From JBFWUW01 sp050247075 (GTDB lineage Bacteria > Planctomycetota > Planctomycetia > Pirellulales > JBFWUW01), in contig JBFWUW010000048.1 of NCBI GenBank assembly GCA_050247075.1, forward strand, positions 1 through 56,804: 56,804 nt of DNA. Direction: 5' to 3'. The first letter of the stretch is position 1; each line of letters starts with the position of its first letter. The notes beneath the pieces were generated by a model. The model made no database searches and was not told where the DNA came from. It worked only from the letters and a program-made list of their open reading frames with translations. The position numbers were made by a program, and so were the translations under genes. This document shows positions 44,401 to 51,482 of this stretch, piece after piece.

Positions 44401-47400
44401 TCAAGTTCAGTGAGGCCATGGATGTCGATGCCAGCACCAAGGCCCGCGTGCAAGTCATGTTGGCCAAGACCTATTTCCGCGCCCAACGCTTCGACGTTGC
44501 CCGCGGCGAATACACCACGGTCATCAACCGCTACCCCGGCACGCCCGAGGCGACCGAGGCCGAGTTTGGCATCGGTGAGAGTTTCATGGCTCAAAAAGTG
44601 TACGATCAGGCCGAGGCCGTTTTTGAGAAGCTGTCCAACAGCAAGGAACGCGATACCATCGTCCGTGCTGAGTTCTTGCGCGGCGTGTTGGCCAGCCGCC
44701 GCGGCGATCGCGACGAAGCCCGCGATATCTTCAAAGCCGTGCTGGAGAAGGTTCCCAGCGTGGAGCTAGCCAATCAAACGTTGTTCAATCTGGCCGAGGT
44801 CTACGGTGCCGAGCAGCGGTACATGGACCAGTTAGAACTATTGCGCACGGTCGGACGCTTGGGCCGCGCCAGCAAGCGGTGGCATACGCCCGGCGTTGAT
44901 CTGTCGATCGTGGTGCAAGATGGCGACTTGGGCATCAGCCGCGGCCATGCCCGCATTCCGGTGCGTGTGACCACGCAGCCCGGCGGCGACGAAGAGACGA
45001 TCTACTTGTACAGCGGCGGTGCCGGCAAGGGCCTGTTCCGGACTGACCTGGAGACCCGCCTGGACGAAGTCACCAAGGGCGACCGCATCTTGCAGTTGAC
45101 CGGCCGCGACACGATTTTCTGCGACTACCCAGATGAGTTCAAAGCCGATTTCAAGTCGGTGCCGCTCTCTGACGCCGAGATCAAGATCGCCGCGAATGCC
45201 AAGTTGGAAGTTGCCAGCACCAAAATCGTCGATAAGGACAAAGAGACCTTCAGCGAGCGCCTGGCCCGTGAAACGCGCGAAGAACAAGAGCGGGACCGTC
45301 CCGTCTCGCAGAACCGGCCTTCCAACCAGATCAAGCCGGGCAATCCAATCTTCCTCCGCGTGGCCGATGCTGACCGTGACATGTCCAATGAAATGGACAA
45401 GATCTCCGTGATGCTCTCGGCCACCAGTGGCGACCAGGTCCGTGTTGACCTGCAAGAAACGGGGCCGCATACCGGCCTGTTTGAAGGGACATCGGTGACC
45501 GCCGAGTTGCCGGCCGGTGCCTTGGCTAGCGATACGGCCATCGACCACAGTCCGCTGATGGCAATCGACCAGGATCCATCCACTTTCTGGCTAAGCGAAC
45601 CAGACGGTGCCACGCCCAAGTCGTTGGCGGTCGATATGAAAGACCTGAAGGCCGTGGACCACGTTACCGTGACCTCGCCCGACGCCAGCAGCCAGGTGCC
45701 GGTGCGCGGCATCTTGGAAGGCAGCCACGATGGCCGCTTCTTCTACCGCCTGGCCAGCGTGCCGCCCCAGCCGCGGGTAGAGCCGGTTGCCGGCGATTAC
45801 AACGACATGACCATGCGGGTGTACGCGGGGTACTATCTCAACTACACCACGTGGCAGCAGATTATCGACCTGAGCAAGAACGAAAAACCGGTCGAGGAAT
45901 CGCTGGCGGAACAATTGACGTTCAGCCGCCAGGCCGACGATACCGACGCCGCGCAAGCCTACGGCGTCATTTGGCACGGCAAGTTTGTCCAGCCCCGTAG
46001 CGGGGCAGTCCGGTTTGGCATTACGGCGGCCCGTTCCGCCTTGGTGATTGACGGCGAAATGGAGTTGGCCCTGGACAATGGCGTTCGCACGGTCGATGTC
46101 TGGCTGGAGCAAGGCTTGCACGACATGACTGTGTTTGCTTGCACCCCAGCGGCCACCCAGCCGATCAGTGTGATGCGTGCTCCAGAAGACCAAAATAACG
46201 AGCAAATTATCCTGGGATCGTTCCGGTCCAGCGACTTCGACTTGCAGCAGCCAGCCGCCAAGCCGGCCGCGCCCCGCGCCCCAGCGGTCGTCAAGACCGA
46301 CAACGGCGTGTGGGATTTTGAGTTTGATTCCACCGAGCTGCGGCATGTGCGGTTGGTGGTGCAAGAGTACCTGGGCGAGGCCGTGGCGATCAGCCATGTG
46401 CAGATCAGTGGAGAGGATGAGTCGGAGCCGTACATTCCGACGAAGTCCGACGTGCTGGCCTTGGCCAATAACGACACCTTGGAGATTGCCGCCGGCGACC
46501 TGATTACCGCCACCTATACCGACGAGTTCACCCAAACCGCGGCGGGCCGCAGCCAATTGCTCAACGGCACGTTGCAAGCAACCTATTTCAATGCCCGTCT
46601 CAGCCCGATCGCCTACGATTTCGTCCGCGAGCGGAATGGCGCGGTTACTCAAATCCGCAAGCAGTTGATCCGCATTGATCCAGGCGAGCGGTTTATCGTC
46701 GAAATTACTGATTACGACGAAGACCGCACGGAAGGGCGCGATGAGTTGACCTTCCAGGTCGCCGTCAACGACGACGAACCAATCAAACTGGTGGCGCTAG
46801 AAACGGAGTTCGCCGGCACCTTTACCAAAGAGGTCGATACGGCCGAGGTGGAGACCAAGGGCAAGCTGGTCGTCAAACCTGGCGATCGAATCTATTGTTC
46901 GTATGTCGATTCGCAGAATACCTTTCCCGGCCATGCCATGGCTCGTGAGACGGTCGTCTACGTCAATCAGCCCAGCAACGCGCGGATGCGCATTGTCGAA
47001 ACCCGGATTCTGCCGACGCCCGCCGGCAGCGGCCCGGTTCCTCCGCAGGTGCTGTACTTGCCCGGCGAAAAGAAGGGCCAGACCAAAAAGCAAGTGGCCA
47101 ACGTTGCCTTCGAGGCACCGCTGACGATTGAAGTCTTCGACCGTGACGCGGCCAAGGATAGCCGTAGCACGCTGTTAGTTGATGTCGAAACGACCGACGG
47201 CGCCAAGTTAGAGGTGGAGTGCGTGGTGTCGAGCCAGTTCTCGGACATCACCGGACCCGACGCCACGACGTGGGCCTTGGAAGAGGGACGTTTCGTGGGA
47301 CAGGTCATCTTGCAGTTGGGCAGCAAGAACAGCCAGGACGTGGTGCCGTTGTCCGCCAATATGCCCCGCAATCTGGTCGGCCGCGCCAAAATCGGCGAGG

Positions 47401-48761
47401 ACGAAGTCCGGGCGGGCAACGAGACCCTTGTCACCCGCGTGTTGAATTTAACCGGAAAGGACCGTATTTCCGCCAGCTACAACGACGCGCTGCGGGTGGA
47501 CGGCAAAGCCAAGAAGCTGCCCGCCAGTGGCCGTTTGATCGCCAATGGCACGTTGGCCTGCACCGACCGCGACTACGAGCGTCCGGTGACCCAATTGCAC
47601 GTGGGCGAGCGCATGTTCCTCATGATTACCGATGCCGATGTCGATGTCTCGGACGAGCGCGACCGGGCGGTGGTGGAAGTCACCACCGAGCGTGGCGAGA
47701 AAGAACGCATCGAGCTGGAGGAGACCCTGGCACACAGCGGCATCTTCACCGGTTCGGTGTCGTTGTTGGCGGCCGAAAGTCCGACTGCCGAAAACAGCCC
47801 TACGGAAGCCCCCGCCATCGAGACCTATTTCGGCGATACGATCAGCTTGAGCTATGTCGATCATGCCGCCAGCACCGAGAGCGGCGAACTGGAAGTCATT
47901 TTTCAGGTTCCCGTGGTGATTGGCACGGACGGCCTGGTGGCGGCCTTCAGCAAGACCTTTGGCGATGAAAAGCTGGCGGTCGAAACGCAGTTCCACATTG
48001 CCGAAAGTTATTTTGAACTATTCAAGAGCCACAAGAAGCTGGAGCGCAAGGAAGACCTGCGCGGCGACTTGGAGGCTGGCCGCCGGGTATTGCGTGAAGT
48101 GATGGAGGACTACCCAGACCCCAAGTACGTGCCGCGGACGGCCTATTTGCTGGGACAGTTCGCCCAAGAACTGTCTCACTGGAACGAAGCCATCGATTCT
48201 TACAAATTGATTGTGCGGCAGTATCCAGATCACTCGCTGGCGGTCGATGCCCAGTACAAGATGGCGCAGTGCTACGAGGAAGCCAACGACTTCGACAACG
48301 CCCTGGAAGCCTACGTTACGCTGGCCGCCACCTACCCCAAGAGCCCCTTGATTGCCAACGTCATGATCCGCATCAGCGAGCGGTTCTACAAAGACCAGAA
48401 CTTTGAAGTCGCCGCCCAGGTTGGCGACAAATTCCTGGAGCGTTTTGAGGGGCACGAATGGGCGCCGCGGATGGCCTTCCGCGTTGGCCAGTGCCATTAC
48501 AAAGGCAAGGAGTACATTAAGGCGGCCGAGGCGTTCGACAAGTTCGCCAAGACCTTCCCCGAGGATGCGTTGTGCGCCGACTCGATGTTTTGGTCGGGCG
48601 AAAGCTACCGCATGGCCAACAACAACTCCAAGGCGTTCCGTAGCTACAACCGCTGCCGGTGGGATTTCCCCGCCAGCGAGGCCGCCAAGTATTCTCGCGG
48701 CCGTCTGGCTCTGCCTGCCATGCTGCAGCAGTTCGAGATTGAAGCTGACGTGGAAGAATGA
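41475..48761 (+). CDS. Giant exported TPR and multi-module protein (2428 aa)
   Basis: Start MRRLCLTLFACSLVFACSARAQ is a signal peptide (a lipobox-like FACS is present but weak). Residues about 30-1130 are TPR or TPR-like helices. From 1140: acidic beta-module A (1140-1230); module B (1284-1351; FLRVADADRDMSNEMDK ... LQETGPHTGLFEGTSV); a discoidin-like domain (1354-1432; AIDQDPSTFWLSEPDG ... SHDGRFFYRLA); a PA14-like domain (1446-1559; VIWHGKFVQPRSGAVRFGI); a second discoidin-like edge near 1615; module E (1735-1829; DYDEDRTEGRD ... KPGDRIYCSYVDS); module F (1875-2002); and module G (2034-2154; ITDADVDVSDERD ... LEETLAHSGIFTGSV ... GDTISLSYVDH). Residues 2156-2428 are again TPRs (SYKLIVRQYPDHSLAVDAQYKMAQCYEEANDFDNAL). 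Codon use and orientation agree with the neighbours. I infer a long periplasmic or surface scaffold. Confidence 0.88.
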   Translation: MRRLCLTLFACSLVFACSARAQEAAEQPAADPAADAAVDEIGQQAAQLEAELGKLRDSSPEAAELLLQLIDLYHSDGRVFGLIRSGEKFVNNHPLHPQHGAAMVKLIDGLQAVARNKEIVGNCRQFLIRYPESAECARLEQVIADTLVQMSEPLRAAEAYEAVWMRQPTVETGRQAGVKAVQNYVLANNLEGFTGAAKLAEAMLDAYPAGSFATLCGQQAVTDWIRASQWAKSNLVGGKLLSKCPPKDPEQLRLLHMQMGENYSRLGQRANAVVSYKAARAITDSAYLQRLIIIELYNGAATGAELEPLVNEYFQKHADREDRFNLRSYVAVAYLRDGDKPKALAMMAELLPFDAVSNSIASVYARENGIEPAQLAQTEQVLTDAITKNANHANYLRYVLGLEHVRDRQKDLPRARQIIRDMLLKSPSNDSHTQQGLYWLLLTAPSDAEFQADVTAFLKVRTEKYHWTSLRQYLPNWIAAYAPDKEQGERAAWAKTKLDESEQQPFIKDWQATENTNRAVADAARAKLLAPASLPSLSDEQAKLLFNQLGYNYYYQGTPEERVRSATVYGAFAKKFPQDYHAAYSYLFGAIGYGPPEVAKEAALHLLTIEPIDDPTNYNAYYMLVQAADRNMDVDLLKRALSWILKSQQKFGLGNLTYSDSIGDILDKHGLAEEALAFWKNAAKQDYNNSYSRTTAGRILAKQEPEARIKSLQNLAVLDCDFHGAYAMLLADEYLKAGDLDSFEKTLKATRAKQLERPFRGWGIEEYPTRTWVDNYRAGKDFTDAQRLQVFTAVRDLKMGRPSAIAGLAILELPTETPLPPTERLIAYANASTEVYDASDSWDWLAPYAQAAMIRRDYTAVASLVSAMLVNIPNIDPTRLQSGRDMVAQSYARMGTVGLSIDENSPIAPLLQAALYLRLGDTRLALDAYTKNKPLFDEHRNELPVDLILFVCDGHIAAGGEENFERAEDILRNWLVKFSEAMDVDASTKARVQVMLAKTYFRAQRFDVARGEYTTVINRYPGTPEATEAEFGIGESFMAQKVYDQAEAVFEKLSNSKERDTIVRAEFLRGVLASRRGDRDEARDIFKAVLEKVPSVELANQTLFNLAEVYGAEQRYMDQLELLRTVGRLGRASKRWHTPGVDLSIVVQDGDLGISRGHARIPVRVTTQPGGDEETIYLYSGGAGKGLFRTDLETRLDEVTKGDRILQLTGRDTIFCDYPDEFKADFKSVPLSDAEIKIAANAKLEVASTKIVDKDKETFSERLARETREEQERDRPVSQNRPSNQIKPGNPIFLRVADADRDMSNEMDKISVMLSATSGDQVRVDLQETGPHTGLFEGTSVTAELPAGALASDTAIDHSPLMAIDQDPSTFWLSEPDGATPKSLAVDMKDLKAVDHVTVTSPDASSQVPVRGILEGSHDGRFFYRLASVPPQPRVEPVAGDYNDMTMRVYAGYYLNYTTWQQIIDLSKNEKPVEESLAEQLTFSRQADDTDAAQAYGVIWHGKFVQPRSGAVRFGITAARSALVIDGEMELALDNGVRTVDVWLEQGLHDMTVFACTPAATQPISVMRAPEDQNNEQIILGSFRSSDFDLQQPAAKPAAPRAPAVVKTDNGVWDFEFDSTELRHVRLVVQEYLGEAVAISHVQISGEDESEPYIPTKSDVLALANNDTLEIAAGDLITATYTDEFTQTAAGRSQLLNGTLQATYFNARLSPIAYDFVRERNGAVTQIRKQLIRIDPGERFIVEITDYDEDRTEGRDELTFQVAVNDDEPIKLVALETEFAGTFTKEVDTAEVETKGKLVVKPGDRIYCSYVDSQNTFPGHAMARETVVYVNQPSNARMRIVETRILPTPAGSGPVPPQVLYLPGEKKGQTKKQVANVAFEAPLTIEVFDRDAAKDSRSTLLVDVETTDGAKLEVECVVSSQFSDITGPDATTWALEEGRFVGQVILQLGSKNSQDVVPLSANMPRNLVGRAKIGEDEVRAGNETLVTRVLNLTGKDRISASYNDALRVDGKAKKLPASGRLIANGTLACTDRDYERPVTQLHVGERMFLMITDADVDVSDERDRAVVEVTTERGEKERIELEETLAHSGIFTGSVSLLAAESPTAENSPTEAPAIETYFGDTISLSYVDHAASTESGELEVIFQVPVVIGTDGLVAAFSKTFGDEKLAVETQFHIAESYFELFKSHKKLERKEDLRGDLEAGRRVLREVMEDYPDPKYVPRTAYLLGQFAQELSHWNEAIDSYKLIVRQYPDHSLAVDAQYKMAQCYEEANDFDNALEAYVTLAATYPKSPLIANVMIRISERFYKDQNFEVAAQVGDKFLERFEGHEWAPRMAFRVGQCHYKGKEYIKAAEAFDKFAKTFPEDALCADSMFWSGESYRMANNNSKAFRSYNRCRWDFPASEAAKYSRGRLALPAMLQQFEIEADVEE

Positions 48762-48764
48762 GGT

Positions 48765-48815
48765 CATTTTTGATTTTCGATTTTTGATTTTGGATTGAAA
48801 GTTTGGATTGGATGG
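48765..48815. repeat. T-rich degenerate short repeat
   Basis: TTTTGATTTTCGATTTTTGA and similar units follow the stop of the giant gene; a low-complexity tract of the GATTTT kind often seen between genes. No function is evident. It separates the giant gene from the ExbB-like gene by 164 bp in total. Confidence 0.5.
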
Positions 48816-48925
48816 AATGCCGTGTCTGCTGGGCTTTTTGCCCGGTGGGATTGGCGGAGTTCCGTCCCTGGTAGTCCCGCGATTGATTCCGCCCCGCCGC
48901 TATCCACCTGCCCAGCCGGTTTGCT

Positions 48926-50011
48926 ATGAATGCATTGCTTCCCCATGCGGCCAATCTTTTGCTGTTGTTTGGCCAATTTGAAGACCTGGACACCAAGCCC
49001 GATATTGATTCCGGGCTTCCGGACGCACCCGCCGCCGCGGCACCCGCCGACCCGGTTGGTGCGGCTCCCGCCACGCCGGCCGATGGCGCGTCCAGCCCCG
49101 CCGCTCCTGGCGAGGCGGCAGCTGCCCCCGCCGCTGACGGCGAGGCAAAGCCCGATGGAGCTGAGGCGGCTGAAAAGGACCAACAGCCTAGCACGCCTAC
49201 GCCTACCTGGTACTCGGAAATGTTTAACTCCGGTGCCATGTATTACATGCGACGAGGCGGCCTGTTCATGTGGCCGATTCTGCTGGTTGGCATTTTCGCG
49301 GTGGGTGCCATCATCGAGCGCTACCGCAGCTTGAAGATGCTGCGCACCGATACCGAGAAGCTCCGTTCGCAAGTCACCGAGTTGCTCAACGCCGACAAAG
49401 TTGAGGACGCGCTTTCGTTGTGCGAGGACCAACAAGGGCCGGTGCCGGCCGTGTTGGCTTCGGGCTTGCGCAAGTTCTTGCTCTGCCGCCGCCTGGGGTA
49501 CGATGCCGGCAAAATTGAGGAACAGGTTGTCAAGGCCATGGACGATTACAGCGTCCATATCGTGGCGGCATTGGAAAAGCATCTGCCCATTCTGGCCACC
49601 GCGGCCAGTGTGGCACCCATGTTGGGGTTCCTCGGAACGGTGCAAGGCATGGTGACGTCGTTTGAAACGATCGTGACGAACTTCGGCAAGGAGAACATCG
49701 TCCTGTCGGCCGCCGGCGGTATTATGACCTCGCTGTTAACCACGGTGTTCGGCCTGGTCGTCGGTATCCCGGCTTACACGGCTTACAACTATTTCGCCAG
49801 CGTCATCAACGGCTTTGTGCTGCAGGTTGAAGAGACTTCGACCGAATTAATTGAAGCGGTCACCTTGCAAATGGCCCTGGGTCAACGCAAGGCGCAATCG
49901 AATGCCGCTGCGCGGCCACCACAGCCGGCCGCCGCGCCAACGGCCGCGGCCCGTCCGCAACCCGCCCCCGCCCCGCATCCGCCAGCCGAGCCGGTGGCCA
50001 AGCAATCATGA
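48926..50011 (+). CDS. MotA/TolQ/ExbB-family proton channel protein
   Basis: 361 aa, longer than ordinary ExbB (about 245). A first hydrophobic segment (NALLPHAANLLLLFG) may be a signal, then an Ala/Pro-rich periplasmic stretch of about 75 residues. The family core follows: TM GGLFMWPILLVGIFAVGAIIERY, cytoplasmic helices (RRLGYDAGKIEEQVVKAMDDY), TM ILATAASVAPMLGFLGTVQGMVTSF with the conserved P-x-L-G-x-L-G-T-V-x-G-M motif, and TM AGGIMTSLLTTVFGLVVGIPAY. It ends in a Pro/Ala tail. It forms the pentameric stator-type ring that, with ExbD-type dimers, converts proton flow into work on periplasmic partners. Start ATG at 48926. Its stop overlaps the ExbD-like start (ATGA). Confidence 0.95.
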   Translation: MNALLPHAANLLLLFGQFEDLDTKPDIDSGLPDAPAAAAPADPVGAAPATPADGASSPAAPGEAAAAPAADGEAKPDGAEAAEKDQQPSTPTPTWYSEMFNSGAMYYMRRGGLFMWPILLVGIFAVGAIIERYRSLKMLRTDTEKLRSQVTELLNADKVEDALSLCEDQQGPVPAVLASGLRKFLLCRRLGYDAGKIEEQVVKAMDDYSVHIVAALEKHLPILATAASVAPMLGFLGTVQGMVTSFETIVTNFGKENIVLSAAGGIMTSLLTTVFGLVVGIPAYTAYNYFASVINGFVLQVEETSTELIEAVTLQMALGQRKAQSNAAARPPQPAAAPTAAARPQPAPAPHPPAEPVAKQS

Positions 50012-50433
50012 AAGAGCGACGCGCCAGCAAACTCATCGTCGAGCCGCCCAGCGTGGCGACGGGTGACATCGCCTTCAATTTGGTGGTGTTCTTCTTGGTC
50101 TGCGCGTCGACCCAGCCCGACTCTGGCCGCAAGCAAGATATCCCCAAGAGCGAAAGCAAGGTCGAAAAATCGCAACAAAGCGAGAATATCGAGGTCGCGC
50201 TGACGCGCGACCGGGTACGATTGAATGGCGATCCCGTGGCGCAAAAGGACTTTGTGCGGCGACTCAAGGAAAAGCTGCGGCCCAAGACAAGGCAAGAAGA
50301 CCGGATTGTCGTCGTCAAGAGCGGCAAAGATACCCCCTACGACTTTTGGATCCAGGTGACCGGCATGATTGAGGAAGCCGGTGGGATTATTACCTTACAA
50401 CTTGAGGAAGAACGGTCGGTCACGGTTCCCTGA
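50008..50433 (+). CDS. ExbD/TolR-family protein, first copy
   Basis: 141 aa; start overlaps the ExbB-like stop by four bases. Cytoplasmic N-terminus MKERRASKLIVEPPSVATG, then one membrane helix with the proton-carrying Asp (TGDIAFNLVVFFLVCAS), then a periplasmic domain with ALTRDRVRLNGDPVAQKDFVRRLKEKL and RIVVVKSGKDTPYDFWIQVTGMIEEAG, the usual ExbD/TolR mixed fold. It pairs with the ExbB-like ring. A second ExbD-like gene follows 65 bp downstream, suggesting a heterodimer inside the ring. Confidence 0.95.
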   Translation: MKERRASKLIVEPPSVATGDIAFNLVVFFLVCASTQPDSGRKQDIPKSESKVEKSQQSENIEVALTRDRVRLNGDPVAQKDFVRRLKEKLRPKTRQEDRIVVVKSGKDTPYDFWIQVTGMIEEAGGIITLQLEEERSVTVP

Positions 50434-50498
50434 CGGCGGCCGCTTGCCAACATTTGGCGGCAACCTAAACTCGTGTTTTTGCTGGTTGATTACGTTCG

Positions 50499-50909
50499 AT
50501 GAAGATCAAATCTCAAAAGATGAAGGTCGAAGTCCCCAGCGTGGCGATGGGGGATATCGCTTTCAATTTGATTATTTTCTTCGTGATCTTGTCGCGAGCG
50601 CAGGATGACAGCCATTTGCAATGGATTCCGGCCAGCACTCCCAAGGTCGAGTCGGCAAAGCCATCCAAAGCCAGCATCGTTATCGACAAAGATAACAAAT
50701 TGTACCTTAACGGGGCAGAAATTGGGGCTTCTCAATTGACGCAAGGGTTAGAGGATTTGCTAGGCGCCGCACCGCCGGGCGACCGCGTGGTTTTGCTGAA
50801 AGTCCACAAGGAAATCCTGGCGCAGCGTTTTGAGAACGTTATTGAGTCGATTAGTGAGGCGGGGGGCGAATTAGTTCATATATTGGATGAAACGCCACCC
50901 GGCGGTTAG
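50499..50909 (+). CDS. ExbD/TolR-family protein, second copy
   Basis: 136 aa. Same layout as the first copy: MKIKSQKMKVEVPSVAMGDIAFNLIIFFVILSRAQ holds the membrane helix with its conserved Asp, followed by periplasmic IVIDKDNKLYLNGAEIGASQLTQGLEDLL and RVVLLKVHKEILAQRFENVIESISEAGGELVHIL. The two copies share the DIAFNL core but differ in the linker and domain, so they look like diverged partners and not a recent duplication. It precedes the one-helix protein by about 54 bp. Confidence 0.95.
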   Translation: MKIKSQKMKVEVPSVAMGDIAFNLIIFFVILSRAQDDSHLQWIPASTPKVESAKPSKASIVIDKDNKLYLNGAEIGASQLTQGLEDLLGAAPPGDRVVLLKVHKEILAQRFENVIESISEAGGELVHILDETPPGG

Positions 50910-50963
50910 CCCGGCCACGACATTGAATAGGCACCTGCGTTCATTTGAAATACGAGGTACATC

Positions 50964-51458
50964 ATGGAAACGAAACCGACACGCACTGTGCCCGCCGCTA
51001 ATCCCCTCCCCGGCAGCGGTCTGGGCCGCGATTTGGGACGCCTCAAGGCGGACGGCAGCGCCACCGTGGCCGAACTTCGCGAATTCGTGCATAATTTGCG
51101 TGGGCGTCCGCCCGGGGAAGTCTTGGGCCTGGTGACCGAGAGCGGCTTGGTTCGGGCCACGGCCACCGCCACTTTTGGCACAATCGTGCTCATGTTGCTC
51201 CTCACTGCTGGGCCCTATGCCTGGGGGCAATTGTTTCCCCCACCGGCTCCGCCCGCCAAGGCAGAGGTTGCCGAAGAGCCCGCCGTCAAGCCGGAAGACG
51301 ACAAAGCGGTCAGCACGCCCGCCAATGCCGATGACGAAACGGCGCAGCGCGGCAATGCGGTACTCAATAAAATGGGCGAGGACGAAACTCGCATGAGCGA
51401 CCCCAAGAGCAACCCGTTGGAGGAAATGGGCGACGATTTGCTTAAGGACATTAAATAG
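50964..51458 (+). CDS. Single-pass membrane protein with TonB-like topology
   Basis: 164 aa; GAGG six bases before the start. About 68 cytoplasmic residues (LPGSGLGRDLGRLKADGSATVAELREFVHNLRGRPPGEVLGLV), one membrane helix (TATFGTIVLMLLLTAGPYAWG), then a Pro/Ala/Glu/Lys-rich stretch (PPPAPPAKAEVAEEPAVKPEDDK) and an acidic helical end (NPLEEMGDDLLKDIK). Order of parts recalls TonB (helix next to ExbD, then a Pro-rich linker), but the folded C-terminal TonB domain is absent and the cytoplasmic part is longer. I do not recognise the family. Position between the ExbD-like and DUF4159 genes argues it is part of the same complex. Confidence 0.8.
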   Translation: METKPTRTVPAANPLPGSGLGRDLGRLKADGSATVAELREFVHNLRGRPPGEVLGLVTESGLVRATATATFGTIVLMLLLTAGPYAWGQLFPPPAPPAKAEVAEEPAVKPEDDKAVSTPANADDETAQRGNAVLNKMGEDETRMSDPKSNPLEEMGDDLLKDIK

Positions 51459-51482
51459 CCGAAAAAGCCAATTAATAGATTC

